A stretch of DNA of 37,002 nucleotides from Bradyrhizobium sp. S69 (GCF_009766005.1 NZ_LMUK01000011.1:1-37002); one strand, 5' to 3'; shown: positions 24,576-34,714, numbered from the stretch's first letter. The notes: generated by a model not told the origin, from the sequence alone. Translations and numbers: made by a program.

Positions 24576-26700
24576 TTGCCCTCCATTATCATTGTTCTGA
24601 CGGCTTTTTTGTTGATGATCTGGCCCGGCTATGGGCTGTTGCGTTTGCTCGAACATGGCGGCCACCGATGGCCTGCCGCGCCACTCGCCGCACCGGCGGT
24701 GACGCTTGCGCTGTGGATCATCGTCCTGTCCGGGGCTGCCTGGGCCTCCATACCCCTTCACCGAATCTCTGGCGTGGTCTGGATAGCGACACTGCTGCTT
24801 GGCGGGCTCGGTGTCGCCCTGCAGATCTCGGTGAGGCGACGGATCGCAGTTGATGCGAGGGGGCAGAGAACTGCTGCTTTGGGTAACTGCAGCGTTGCTG
24901 CCGTTACGTTTGATGCCAGCGACTTTGCGCCACGGCCTCGGCTACTCGTCAATTCGACTGATCCCGACCTTGATCGCATATGATGGTAGCATATACCTGT
25001 CCGCGGGCGCGCGCGGCGCCGAGGGCGGACCGTCTGCGCTTCATCAATATGCTTCGCGTCTAATGAACACGCGCAACACATCGTCAGCGATTCTTGCACA
25101 TCTCGCAATCGGACTCGGCGGCGTCAAGGCCGACCATGCGGTGACACTCTTCTGTTTGCTGGTGCTGTTCGCAAACGTCAGCGCGTTAAATGGGTTTGCG
25201 CGCACCGTATTTGGGCGCGCCGAACCGGCGGTCGGCCTGGCGTTGCTGGCCGGCGTGGGCTGCCCGCCGATATTGTTTTTGCCGGCAATTTCGACCAGCT
25301 GTTGCTAATACCGCTATTGCCGCTGATCGCCGCCTGGCGATACGGGCCGGTAGCGGCTTCGGGCGGGGGGGGCGCGGCATCTTGATGGGCATACTAATCA
25401 GCCGCCCTGTATGCCTATATCGAACTGGCGTTTCTCGGCGTGATCTTCGCGTTCGCTTTTGTCATTTCGCCTGGTAACGACCTTCGCCTCTCACTTGGCC
25501 GGGCGGTCCTGGCCGGCTGCGTTGCAGCGCTGGTCGCCGTGGTACTCACCTGGTCCGGACTCGACACCTTGCTTCGGATGCTGGCCAGTCAATATGCCAT
25601 GGCGAGCGGCGCCGTTCGGCCCGGGGAAGGATACTTTCCGGGTCTCGGATCGCCGTTGCGGCTCCCGGCAGCCGTGTCGGCACTCGGAGGCGAGTTTGCC
25701 CACATGCGATGGATCGGCGTGCCATGGATGATCGGCGCGTTGCTCAGTGTTGTCACTCTGGCAGGCGCCTGGTCGGAGCGCCGTCGCTGGACGGTCATAT
25801 TTGCCTTTGCGGCGATTGCCGCCGCTTTCATCGATTTTGCGTATCGGGAGCACTACAGCTATGGCGCCTGCAAAATCGCTAGCATCAATATCTGGATAAT
25901 CGGCTTTCTCACCGTCGCCGGCGGTATCTGGCTTGCGGAATGGGCCACCACGGCTGTCCAAATGGGTGACGATTGTGGCTTTGATTGCTTTCATACTGTT
26001 CGTCGTCACGCCGGACCGCACCATCGTGCAAGCCAATGTGGTCCACTACGAACACAATGCGCTCCAACAGGCCAAGTAACGCGAGGCCTTGGCGATCGAT
26101 GCGATCGTTAAAGATGAGCCGACACTGCTCTCAGTGCGCGACGACGTGGCCAACGAATGGGCCGTATTTTATCTATCGGACCCACCCCTGTTGATCGCCC
26201 CCTACCGCCGCTACATGGCGCAGGAACATGTGATCCCGTTCATACGGGCGCAAGGCGAGTTTGCGACGGCCAAGCGTACAGTCTGTGGAGCATCGACGAC
26301 CCCAATTGGGCAATCACTGCGGATATCAGCGGAATCTAACCAGGCGACCTCAGGCTGGGCGGTCCAAAAACGCGAGTTTTTCGTCGTGACTGCGCGGGGT
26401 GGATCCGCTACCCTCACGGCGACAGCGCAGGCGGGACCGCGGGCCGTGCCCGGAAGCAGTAACTTTCACCTTGCGGTGGAGGATGCCGCCGGCTACCACC
26501 AAACCACGCTTCAATTGGGGAGAAACCGGCTTTTGGTCAACCTTATCGCCCGCAGAGCGGCTGTCGCGATAACGGTCGAGGAACCCGTCACCGGTTCTGT
26601 TCCCAGCAACGGCAATTTACGGCCGATAGTCTTGCGTTTGACCTGTTACGAGATTGAGCGCTACGGCGAGAGCCAGCGCCGATCCGCGGGGCCTCTGTAA
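24576..26700 (+). pseudogene. Multiply frameshifted polytopic membrane protein (GT-C-like)
   Basis: An approximately 700-residue membrane protein can be read only by changing frame: PSIIIVLTAFLLMIWPGYGL to about 24845, then LIAYDGSIYLSAGARGAE through LAGVGC to about 25280. AGNFDQLLLIPLLPLIAAW runs to a G8 run at 25365-25372, then AALYAYIELAFLGVIFAF from about 25400. REHYSYGACKIASINIW continues to about 25970, then VALIAFILFVVTPD. A TAA at 26077-26079 interrupts the last segment, which ends in a soluble strand-rich domain (REFFVVTARGG to RLTCYEIERYG). The net count is four frame changes plus one stop. Topology and the acidic/Y-K landmarks resemble the intact protein at 658-2397. It is transcribed away from the GtrA/GtrB operon and may be the lost third partner. 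Confidence 0.8.
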
Positions 26701-26784
26701 CATCTGGCGGCCTTCAATACGGCCGCAGGGCTAAACCCGCGCCAGCTGAGGCGCCAAGTTATTGATCGAACGAGGATTATAGGC

Positions 26785-28080
26785 TTGATCTCCTACCCAC
26801 CGAAGAAACTACGTACGATAGTGGTCGATTTGACGCCCGTGCTCCCAGGCGGAGAAAATGGCGGAGCCAAAGTTTTTGTGCTTGAATTGTTGCGCCGTCT
26901 CGCAGAGTACGCACCCTTAACCCAATTCGTGCTGCTGACGCAGACGAACGCACACGAAGAACTTGCGACGCTCGACAGTGCGAATGTCCGGCGTTTGGTG
27001 GTGCTCGGCAGCGGGCCACGATCTTTGAGAACTCAGAGGAAAGAAGTTTTCTCCGGCGTCCTGGCTCGTTTGCCGGGGCGGCTAAGACGGGGCGTTGCGC
27101 GACTAGGGTACGCATGGCTAACTCTTTCGAAGCGTAGCGGATCCCGGTCTCTGCTACGGGATCTTAATGCCGATTTACTGTTTTGCCCATTTACGGCTCC
27201 CACGTATTTCAAATTGAACATTCCGACCGTCTGTGTGATCTATGACCTTCAATACAAGACCTATCCGGCATTCTTCTTGCCCGAAGACGTTGCGCATCGC
27301 GACCGCACCTTCATCGAAGCCGTTCGCCGATCCACCGCCCTGGCTGCCATATCCGACTACTCGCGGGACGCCGCCATCGCCGAAGGAAAGCTTGATCCGA
27401 CCCGTATCAAAACGATCCATCTTCATATTTCCCGGCACAGCCTGCGGAATGCGTCAAGGGATGAATCCATCCTGGGCCGACTCCGACTGGTAAAAAGAAA
27501 ATACCTGGTCTATCCAGCGAATTTCTGGAAGCACAAAAACCATGAAATGTTGCTAACGGCGTTCGGGATGGCCCGCCGCAGCGGGCTCGCCGACGATATC
27601 CGTCTGGTCTGCACCGGCTCGCCAGGAGCGCGCCAACAATGGCTGATCGAGGCGGCGCGCGGCCTCGGCCTGGAAGACTATGCTCTATTCCCCGGCTATC
27701 TTGCCAACGCTGAATTGCTCGCGCTGGTGACAAACAGTACTGGCGTTATCTTTCCATCCCTCTACGAAGGCTTTGGCCTGCCCATCGTCGAAGCCATGGC
27801 TACTGGAGTGCCGATTGCCTGCAGCAACGTGACTTCGTTGCCGGAGGTGGCGGGTGACGCCGCGATTCTGTTCGATCCGCGGATCCCCGAACAGATCGCG
27901 CACGCGATAGTCTCCCTCGCCCATGACAAGAAGCTAGCCGCACGGCTCGTCCGCGCCGGCGATTTACGCGCCTCAAAATTTTCGGATTCAAAGCTTATGG
28001 CAGAACAATACTGGGAACTGTTTCAGTACGCTGCTGGGGTATTCAAACATTCGAACGTCGGCCTGCATAACGATGGGTAA
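26785..28080 (+). CDS. GT4 family glycosyltransferase
   Basis: A 431-residue GT-B transferase. The N-terminal half has VVDLTPVLPGGENGGAKVFV (donor-loop glycines), LLFCPFTAPTYF and CVIYDLQYKTYP. The C-terminal half has LVYPANFWKHKNHEMLL, CTGSPGA, LFPGYLANAELLALV and the E-x7-E motif in YEGFGLPIVEA, then [14 protein letters not shown]. All expected GT4 parts are present, with a longer linker around residues 70-125 rich in Arg. It is cytoplasmic and probably extends the glycan; the sugar is unknown. The TTG start at 26785 is supported by GAGGA about nine bases upstream. It stands alone after the pseudogene. Confidence 0.85.
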   Translation: MISYPPKKLRTIVVDLTPVLPGGENGGAKVFVLELLRRLAEYAPLTQFVLLTQTNAHEELATLDSANVRRLVVLGSGPRSLRTQRKEVFSGVLARLPGRLRRGVARLGYAWLTLSKRSGSRSLLRDLNADLLFCPFTAPTYFKLNIPTVCVIYDLQYKTYPAFFLPEDVAHRDRTFIEAVRRSTALAAISDYSRDAAIAEGKLDPTRIKTIHLHISRHSLRNASRDESILGRLRLVKRKYLVYPANFWKHKNHEMLLTAFGMARRSGLADDIRLVCTGSPGARQQWLIEAARGLGLEDYALFPGYLANAELLALVTNSTGVIFPSLYEGFGLPIVEAMATGVPIACSNVTSLPEVAGDAAILFDPRIPEQIAHAIVSLAHDKKLAARLVRAGDLRASKFSDSKLMAEQYWELFQYAAGVFKHSNVGLHNDG

Positions 28081-28388
28081 GCCGGATCAGACCCGAAATT
28101 GCGAATCGCGCCGTTGCTAGCCGCTCGGACGCTCGATCTCGAAAATAGCACGTCCTGGTAGGGTACCGATCGATTGCATATCCGAAACCAAGAGCGAAAT
28201 GACGAGATCAGCGTATTGCGCGGTCGCAATGGGTCCGTTTCGATCGGTCCGCCTCCCGTCGTGAACTACTTCAGCATTGAAATCGACGGAAACGGCGATC
28301 AGCGGAAACTGACGGCCGTGTTAGTAAAATGTGAGAGCATGAGTACTGATGGCCAGCGCCAAATGCCGTTCTCGAAGAACAACCTGGC
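28081..28388 (+). other. Intergenic stretch with a doubtful 72-codon frame
   Basis: A plus-strand frame from a TTG at 28174 ends in a TGA (28390-28392) that overlaps the ATG of the next gene as ATGA. It encodes no motif I know, has no ribosome binding site and uses a rare start. It may be the tail of a deleted upstream gene or a chance frame. Nothing else is evident in the gap. Confidence 0.3.
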
Positions 28389-29267
28389 ATGAAAGTCAGT
28401 GTCGTGACCCCCTCCTACAACCAGGGCCAATTCATTCGACGCACACTTGAAAGCGTCGCCACGCAAAGCGGCGCCGAAATTGTGCACGTCGTTTTCGATG
28501 GCGGCAGCACCGACGACACTCTCGACGAGCTAAAGCGTTTCGGCCAAGGTGTCAAATGGATCTCGGAGAAGGACAAGGGACAGACCGATGCTGTTAACAA
28601 GGGGATCCGTGCAACCGACGGCGAAATCATAGGTTGGTTGAATTCGGACGATATCTACTATCCAGGCGCAATCGCGCGCGTCGTCGCGTTTTTCGAAGCC
28701 CATCCGGAAGTCGACGTGATTTACGGCATGGCCGATCATATCGACCTGAACGACAATGCGTTTGAGTCCTACCCCACAGAACCATGGAGTTTCGCACGTC
28801 TGAGGAACACATGTTTCATCTGCCAGCCCGCAACTTTTTTCCGAAGACGGGTTGTCAATAAGCACGGTCTGCTCGATGATAATCTACGCTTTTGCATGGA
28901 CTACGAGTACTGGTTAAGATTGGCAAAGGCGGGCGTCAAGTTCGCCTACCTGCCGGAAATGCTGGCTGGCTCGCGTTTATATGCCGAAAACAAAACGTTA
29001 GGATCTCGTGTGAAGGTGCACGCTGAAATTAACGACATGCAGAAGACGCTGTTCGGTGAAGTGCCCGACCGCTGGCTCTGGAACTATGCCCATGCCGTCG
29101 TTGAGGCGAGCGTCGATCGCTCAAGATCACCGCGTTGGTTCGACCTGTACATGCTGATCGTAGCGATGAAAGCAGCGATGCATTGGAATGCGCGAATTGT
29201 ACCGGTGATGAAAACTAGTCTTATTGACCGCTGGCGCCGTTTCCGAAGTCACTCGGGCCGATGTTGA
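28389..29267 (+). CDS. GT2 family glycosyltransferase
   Basis: A 292-residue GT-A transferase. VSVVTPSYNQGQFIRRTLES (3-22), VFDGGSTDDTLDEL, the DKGQTDAVNKGI helix (about 62-73), IGWLNSDDIYYPGA (metal-binding DD) and FCMDYEYWLRLAKAG are all standard. PATFFRRRVV precedes the acceptor site. It resembles the GT2 at 13230 in order and spacing of motifs, so the two are probably paralogues adding different sugars. It has no membrane helices. The start is ATG 28389. It lies 124 bases before gmd on the same strand. Confidence 0.88.
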   Translation: MKVSVVTPSYNQGQFIRRTLESVATQSGAEIVHVVFDGGSTDDTLDELKRFGQGVKWISEKDKGQTDAVNKGIRATDGEIIGWLNSDDIYYPGAIARVVAFFEAHPEVDVIYGMADHIDLNDNAFESYPTEPWSFARLRNTCFICQPATFFRRRVVNKHGLLDDNLRFCMDYEYWLRLAKAGVKFAYLPEMLAGSRLYAENKTLGSRVKVHAEINDMQKTLFGEVPDRWLWNYAHAVVEASVDRSRSPRWFDLYMLIVAMKAAMHWNARIVPVMKTSLIDRWRRFRSHSGRC

Positions 29268-29390
29268 TTCATGCATGGATCTGTCCTAAAAGGCCGAAAC
29301 AGCAACATTCTCTCGACTTCCATCCCCCGCTTCGAGTAGCGCTTCGCCCTGGCGAAACGTCTTTCGCCTGCATCAAGAGATTTTTATTTC

Positions 29391-30482
29391 ATGATTAAAA
29401 AGACAGCATTGATTACCGGGGTTACCGGCCAGGATGGCGCTTATCTCGCCGAACTGCTGTTGACCAAGGGCTATTCAGTTCACGGCATTAAGCGGCGGAC
29501 GTCACTCATCAACACCGATCGTATCGATCACATCTACCATGATCCGCATGAAAAGGGGTTAGATTTCACCTTGCACCACGGTGATCTCACCGATTCCTCA
29601 AGCCTCATCAGAATTGTAGAAGAGGTGAAGCCGGACGAGATCTACAATCTGGCGGCCCAGAGCCACGTCGGCGTATCGTTCGAGGAGCCGGAATACACCG
29701 CCAATTCCGACGCGCTCGGCCCTCTGCGTATTCTTGAAGCCATGCGTATTTTAGGATTGGAAAAGAAGTCCCGATTTTATCAGGCGTCCACCTCTGAACT
29801 CTACGGCTTGGTGCAGGAAACGCCGCAAAAGGAAACTACTCCATTCTATCCGCGCTCTCCCTACGCCGTTGCCAAGCTTTATGCCTACTGGATCACTGTC
29901 AATTATCGCGAAGCCTATGGCATTTACGCCTGCAACGGAATCCTGTTCAACCACGAATCACCGTTGCGCGGCGAGACATTCGTTACCCGAAAGATCACGC
30001 GCGCGCTCGCACGTATTAAGCTTGGTCTCCAGGAACGCGTGCATCTTGGCAATCTCGGAGCAAAGCGCGATTGGGGTCATGCGCGCGATTACGTCGAGAT
30101 GCAATGGCTGATGCTGCAGCAGGAAACGCCTGAGGACTACGTGATCGCCACCGGCGAACAGCACTCTGTACGGGATTTCGTCAATCTTGCTGCCGAGGAG
30201 GTCGGCATCACGATCAGATGGGAAGGCAGTGGGATTGAGGAGAGGGGCTATAATACCGAGACCAGCCAATGCATCGTCGCAATTGATCCTCGCTATTTTC
30301 GACCGACGGAAGTCGAGACGTTGCTCGGTGACGCTTCTAAAGCCAAGCAGAAGCTGGGTTGGGTGCCACAAACCTCATTCCGCGAGCTTGTAAGCGAGAT
30401 GATGCGCGAGGATTTGAAACTGGCGGAACGTGACGAACTCGTGAAGCGGCATGGCTTTCGATTCTTCAATCGCCATGAATAA
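29391..30482 (+). CDS. gmd: GDP-mannose 4,6-dehydratase
   Basis: A 363-residue extended SDR that converts GDP-D-mannose to GDP-4-keto-6-deoxy-D-mannose, the precursor of GDP-L-fucose and related sugars. [15 protein letters not shown] (9-23) binds NADP, and [18 protein letters not shown] is the Gmd-specific loop. STSELYG holds T134 and E136, and Y158 with K162 completes the catalytic set. [20 protein letters not shown] and [20 protein letters not shown] are diagnostic. Length and motifs are normal. Its partner GDP-L-fucose synthase is encoded at 12271-13227, 16 kb away, and a divergent Gmd-like paralogue sits at 9968-10999. Confidence 0.96.
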   Translation: MIKKTALITGVTGQDGAYLAELLLTKGYSVHGIKRRTSLINTDRIDHIYHDPHEKGLDFTLHHGDLTDSSSLIRIVEEVKPDEIYNLAAQSHVGVSFEEPEYTANSDALGPLRILEAMRILGLEKKSRFYQASTSELYGLVQETPQKETTPFYPRSPYAVAKLYAYWITVNYREAYGIYACNGILFNHESPLRGETFVTRKITRALARIKLGLQERVHLGNLGAKRDWGHARDYVEMQWLMLQQETPEDYVIATGEQHSVRDFVNLAAEEVGITIRWEGSGIEERGYNTETSQCIVAIDPRYFRPTEVETLLGDASKAKQKLGWVPQTSFRELVSEMMREDLKLAERDELVKRHGFRFFNRHE

Positions 30483-30635
30483 TGAATGCGTGCGTGCCCC
30501 TTGGACAAAATGCTCGAGCGATCGACTTGACAACACGAGGACGCCGTAAGGCACTCAGGACACGCTAAGGCAGTATCTACACGAAGTCACCTGCCGGCCC
30601 TTCAGCCGCTCCCACAGCGATCAGAGCCGAAATCC

Positions 30636-31769
30636 TTGCGCATCCTTCACGCTTACAAGATCTATCGACCCGACATCGAGGGAGGGATACCCGCAGTGAT
30701 GTCCAGCCTTGCACAAGCCTTCGATGAACACACCGCTCATACGGTCCTCTCCGCGCGGCGTTTCGGTGCGGCACGCAGTTACACTCTGGACGGTGTTCCC
30801 GTCGAGGCCGTAGCCTCGCTCGGCACGCTGTTTTCCACGCCGCTGGCGCCTGGTTACATCCCGGCTTTCATGCAGCTTGCGCGGTCGGCCGATATCGTCA
30901 TTCACCATGCACCGCTTCCGTTGAACGATGCAGCGATCCTGTTCGGTCTGCCCGACGACGTGGCACTCGTGATTTACTGGCACGCCGACATTGTCGGATA
31001 TCCGTTGCTCAAGCGCTTGGTCACCCCGCTAATCCGCATGGCGCTGGCGCGTGCCGACCGCATTGTCGTTTCGGGTCAACCCATGATTGACCATTCGGAG
31101 TTTCTCAAACCTCACGCCGAAAAATGCGCGGTTCTTCCCTACGGAATGGATCTCGATTTTTGGCGAGCGATGGATCCCCATGATAGCGCAATTGCCGAGC
31201 AGATGCGATCCGAACGACCTCGCCACATTGTCGCGCTCGGACGTCTTGTCAGGTACAAGGGCTACGATGTGTTGATCCGCGCGATGCGGGGCATCAATGG
31301 CTGCGCAACCATTGTCGGTGAAGGTCCGCTACTCGCCGAATTACGGAAACTTGCCACCGAGGTTGGCGTCTCCAATCGAGTCCGCTTTTCTGGTCGCCTG
31401 ACCCGCAGCGAAATCAAGCTGCTTTTCCATTCCGCTCATGTCTTTGCATTTCCATCTGTGACCGAAGCGGAAGCATTCGGGATCGTCCAGATCGAGGCAA
31501 TGGCCGCAGGCCTTCCGATCGTGAACACTCATCTGGCAACGTCCGTTCCGCTGGTTGCACGACATGACAAGGAAGCTTTGACTGTTCCACCGAATAATTC
31601 CCAGGCGCTGGCGCTGGCGCTGAGCCGCATTCTCGACGACCGCGCACTAGCCCACCGGCTCGGCGCCGCGGGGCGGGAACGGACGATGAATGAATTCGAT
31701 CAATCCGTCTTTCGTGCCCGAATGAACGTCATCTATGAAGACGCCTTGCGAGCGCGCAGAAAGAATTGA
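30636..31769 (+). CDS. GT4 family glycosyltransferase
   Basis: A 377-residue GT-B transferase. MRILHAYKIYRPDIEGGIPA (1-20) has the GGI donor loop, YWHADIVGYPLLKRL follows, and VVSGQPMIDHSEFL marks the inter-domain region. VALGRLVRYKGYDVLIRAM, IVGEGPLLAELRKLA, FSGRLTRSEIKLLFHSA and the E-x7-E motif in TEAEAFGIVQIEAMAAG form the nucleotide-binding half. In sequence style it resembles WbdA/WbpZ-type mannosyl or rhamnosyl transferases, but the sugar cannot be assigned. The start is a TTG at 30636 at the usual family N-terminus. It is the last intact gene of the polysaccharide locus before the insertion-sequence cluster. Confidence 0.87.
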   Translation: MRILHAYKIYRPDIEGGIPAVMSSLAQAFDEHTAHTVLSARRFGAARSYTLDGVPVEAVASLGTLFSTPLAPGYIPAFMQLARSADIVIHHAPLPLNDAAILFGLPDDVALVIYWHADIVGYPLLKRLVTPLIRMALARADRIVVSGQPMIDHSEFLKPHAEKCAVLPYGMDLDFWRAMDPHDSAIAEQMRSERPRHIVALGRLVRYKGYDVLIRAMRGINGCATIVGEGPLLAELRKLATEVGVSNRVRFSGRLTRSEIKLLFHSAHVFAFPSVTEAEAFGIVQIEAMAAGLPIVNTHLATSVPLVARHDKEALTVPPNNSQALALALSRILDDRALAHRLGAAGRERTMNEFDQSVFRARMNVIYEDALRARRKN

Positions 31770-31897
31770 ATGGACAACCTGAACTGCTTTTCTGCTCGAG
31801 CGATCCGTATCATCCCATCGAGAAAACTGTCGCCGCAAATCGCTAATTTTGCGAATCCATCAGCTTCATGAAGGCTGGAGTCGAAGCCCGGTCCTAA

Positions 31898-32056
31898 GAC
31901 GTTGAAGCGCTGAAAGCGGCCTCGATTGTCACTCGCGCAGTGGCTGCCGCGGCGCTTGCTCAATAATCCGAAGACCAGATCGAGCACCTGAACCGCGACC
32001 GCTTTGGTCCGAGCTCGGAGCGCAAAACGACGGCGTCCGGCGTATCCAGATCATCT
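31898..32056 (+). pseudogene. IS66 tnpC N-terminal scar
   Basis: One plus-strand frame reads DVEALKAASIVTRAVAAAAL then AQ, a TAA, and SEDQIEHLNRDRFGPSSERK. The (D/I)xxLKAA...IxxLxRDxFGxSSER pattern is the leucine-rich N-terminus of IS66 TnpC. It is not from the complete IS66 next to it, whose TnpC runs on the opposite strand and has LKLMLAKARREQFGQSSERG at the equivalent place. A second IS66-type element therefore once sat here. Only about 50 codons remain, with an internal stop. Confidence 0.7.
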
Positions 32057-32209
32057 TAGCCGGTGATTCCCACCAGGGTGCAGCGAACAGGTAAGAACTG
32101 CCCCCAATCGGTCGAGCAGGGTGACGGCGCACTTTCTGATGACGCTGGCTGTGATCCGTACGCATCCGGCCAGCACTCCAGGCAGCGCGATGGTCTGCCG
32201 CGAAGCGCT

Positions 32210-33798
32210 TAGGCAGCGACCGGCGGCCTTGGACTGTTGGTTCGCCTTCCAATTCCAGGGAAGGAGATCAGCGACCTTGTTAGCAGGGTGATCTGGAAGG
32301 CGGGCGAGCACGTCGGCAAGCCAAGCCTGGGGATCGACGTCGTTCATCTTGCAGGTCTCGATCAGGGTATAGACGGCGGCGGCACGATGGCCGCCAGCAT
32401 CTGAACCGGCGAAGGTCAATTCCTTCTCCCGACCGCCACACCTCGCAACGCTCGTTCGGCGGCGTTGTTCGTAAGACAGACGCGGCCATCGTCGAGGAAG
32501 CGGGTGAACGCTGCCCAGCGGTTGAAGAGGTAGTTGATCGCTTTGGCGGTATCGTTTTTGGTTGAGAGTAGCGCTCGCTGCTGGCGCATCCAGATTTCAA
32601 GGTCGGCAATGAGCGGCCGCGATCGTTCCCGGCGCACGGCAAGCCGCTGCTGCGGCGTCTGGCCGTTAATGCTGCGCTCGATCTCGAAGAGCATGTCGAT
32701 ACGACGCACCGCCTCGCTGGCGATTGGCGCCTCTCCCTGTTTCACCAGGTCGACAAACTTCCTCCGGCCGTGGCTCCAGCAGGCCGCTTCAAGGATCGGA
32801 GCCGGCTTCCTTTGAGCCTTGTAGAGCTGGTTGTATCCATCAAAGGCATCGGCCTGCATGAGGCCCACATAGCCGGCAGGATGGCCTTGCGGATGCTCCC
32901 CGGCACGACTGCGCGAGTAATGGAACGCTGCCGCCGGTGGGTCTTGACCGCCAAACGGCCGGTCATCGCGAACATAGGTCCAGATCCGGCCGGTGACAGT
33001 CTTGAGTTTCGCCAGTACAGGCACCGTCGTGTCATCAGCGTGGATGCGTTCCGCGCTCATGACATGGGCCCGGATCGCCTCAATAATTGGGGCGAGCGCC
33101 ACCACGCAGGCGCCGACCCGATCCGCCAGTGTCGAGACATCGATCTCGATCCCCTCCCGAGCGTAGGTCTTGCTCTGGCGGTTCAACGGCTGATGCAGCA
33201 GGAACTTGTTGACCAGCACCATCGCCAACAGGCTCGGTCCGGCGAAGCCACGCGGGATCGGATGGGAGGGCGCCGGCGCCTCGGTAATCGCCTCGCAATC
33301 CCGGCAGGAGAATTTCTCACGGACGTGCTCGATGATCTTCCAGCGCCGCGGCTCGCATTCCAGGGTCTTCGAGACCACCTCGCCAAGCTTGTGCAGCCGC
33401 CCACTGCCGCATTTACCGCAGGCGCAAGGCGCGGGTTCGACGATACGTTCGACCGGTAGGTTATCCGGCAGGGGACGTCGAGGCGGCCGCGGATTTTGCG
33501 CGCGCTTCTGCTTGGCGGCTTCTGGTTCCGCGATCTCGGCCTTGGTTTCCTGCTCGGCCTGGGTCTCTTCAAGATCCTCGATGGCCAGCTCAAGCTGCTC
33601 GACCAGCAGCCTGCCGCGTTCAGAAGATTGCCCGAACTGCTCGCGCCGTGCCTTGGCCAGCATCAGCTTCAGCCGTTCGATTTCCAGGCGGCCGACGGTC
33701 ACTTCACTCTTCGCCAGCGTCAGCTGCTCGCGCTGCGCAAGGATCATCGCGTGCGCAGCGGCAAGGTCGGTGGGAAGCGGATCGGAGGGCGTCGTCAC
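32210..33798 (-). pseudogene. tnpC: IS66 transposase TnpC, frameshifted near the C-terminus
   Basis: Residues 1-460 are an intact TnpC: leucine-rich N-terminus (VGRLEIERLKLMLAKARREQ), zinc-ribbon CACGKCGSG and CRDC, and the DDE core with HADDTTVPV, GLMQADAFDGYNQLY and TNNAAERALRGVAVGRRN. The frame then meets TGA at 32416-32418, where relatives read RRNWTFAGSD. One base (a G of TGG) is missing. In the next frame TFAGSDAGGHRAAAVYTLIE and NDVDPQAWLADVLARLPDHP, then LLPWNWK, continue to the element end. About 70 residues are lost in the shortened product. All catalytic residues lie before the shift, so some activity cannot be excluded. A sequencing error is an alternative. Confidence 0.88.
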
Positions 33799-33868
33799 AC
33801 CGACAAATCAATCATATTCGCTGTAAAAAATCCCGCCGGATTTCCTTCGTGAGTCAAAAAGCGACAGC

Positions 33869-34216
33869 TTAACCGGAAGCCTGCGGACGCCAGGTTGCCT
33901 GCGGCATCCGCCAGTCAATTCCGGACAGGAGGTAGGATAGTTGCGCAACGCTGATCGTGACAACGCCGTCCGCCAGGGATGGCCACAGAAAGCGGCCGCG
34001 CTCCAACCGCTTCGTGAACAGACACGCACCCTGGCCGTCATGCCAGATGATCTTGATCAGGTCGCCGCGGCGGCCCCTAAAAACATAGAGATCACCAGCG
34101 TGCGGATCTCGCTTCAAGCCCTCCTGAACCAGACGCGCAAGGCTCGGGAATCCGCGGCGCATATCGGTATGGCCAGTCGCAAGCCACACCCGCACATTGC
34201 CCGGTATCGCGATCAT
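33869..34216 (-). CDS. tnpB: IS66 accessory protein TnpB
   Basis: A 115-residue protein with the full TnpB signature: VRVWLATGHTDMRRGFPSLA (9-28), DPHAGDLYVFRGRRGDLIKI, WHDGQGACLFTKRLERGRFL and TISVAQLSYLLSGIDWRMP. TnpB is required for IS66 transposition, though its biochemical role is not settled. Its ATG overlaps the tnpA stop as ATGA (34213-34216), the arrangement usual in IS66. It appears intact. Confidence 0.95.
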   Translation of the reverse strand: MIAIPGNVRVWLATGHTDMRRGFPSLARLVQEGLKRDPHAGDLYVFRGRRGDLIKIIWHDGQGACLFTKRLERGRFLWPSLADGVVTISVAQLSYLLSGIDWRMPQATWRPQASG

Positions 34217-34611
34217 CGGCGTTCAAGCACGTCGAGGACCCGCGCCAGCGCTTCCGGGTCAACCTGCGCATCCACCCGGATGCGCCGCCGGTTGCCAAGA
34301 TCGATCTCGATCAGTCCGTTCCGGCCGGCCGGTACCTGCCGTATCCGTCGGTCATCTTCCGAGGCTGGCTTCAAATGTTCTTCAACCGCTTCCGCGGCCG
34401 CGATCTGCACTGGCGCAAAACGCGGTCCTACCTGCTCAATGGTTCGAGCCTACCGGCGCCAGGTGAACACCACGCTCGCCGCAACGCCATTGCGGCGGGC
34501 AACCTCCGTCACCTTCGCCCCTGGCTCCAACGTCTCCTCGACGATCCGCGCCTTGTCGTCCCGCGACCAGCGCCGCCGCCGCTCCAACCCACCCAAAACC
34601 TCGACCCGCAT
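34213..34611 (-). pseudogene. tnpA: IS66 TnpA with an internal stop
   Basis: From ATG 34611 the frame reads MRVEVLGGLERRRRWSRDDK, ARIVEETLEPGAKVTEVARR and NGVAASVVFTWRR, the helix-turn-helix of IS66 TnpA (OrfA). It then meets TAG at 34450-34452 where relatives have CAG (WRRQ). Reading on in the same frame gives IEQVGPRFAPVQIAAAEAVE and GLIEIDLGNRRRIRVDAQVD to a normal end. A single C-to-T change explains the loss. Confidence 0.9.
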
Positions 34612-34714
34612 CGCCTGATGACCTTAAAGCTAGACTTAAGGTCACACGCTTCGCGAAATACCATGCCTCAGACAAGACGGCGCTCGTCGGATGCGTACAC
34701 CGGATGCTAACTCC

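Larger units (their letters stand above)
32205..34711 (-). mobile_element. IS66-family insertion sequence (nearly complete)
   Basis: The element is about 2.5 kb with tnpA, tnpB and tnpC in the standard order, reading leftwards from 34611. The left boundary is set by the abrupt start of similarity with the 3079 fragment at GCGCTTAGGCAGCGA. The right boundary near ...CCGGATGCTAAC at 34711 is judged from the partly matching inverted tip (GTTAGCATCCGG on the minus strand against CTTAGGCAGCGACCGG). I could not define an exact 8-bp target duplication; the flanks share only CGAAGC. tnpA carries a nonsense codon and tnpC a single-base deletion, so the element is probably inactive by itself. Confidence 0.85.

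Noticed and set aside
33206..33852. Plus-strand frames opposite IS66 tnpC (up to 229 codons).
   Set aside because: These are shadows of the transposase frame on the other strand, with low-complexity translation.
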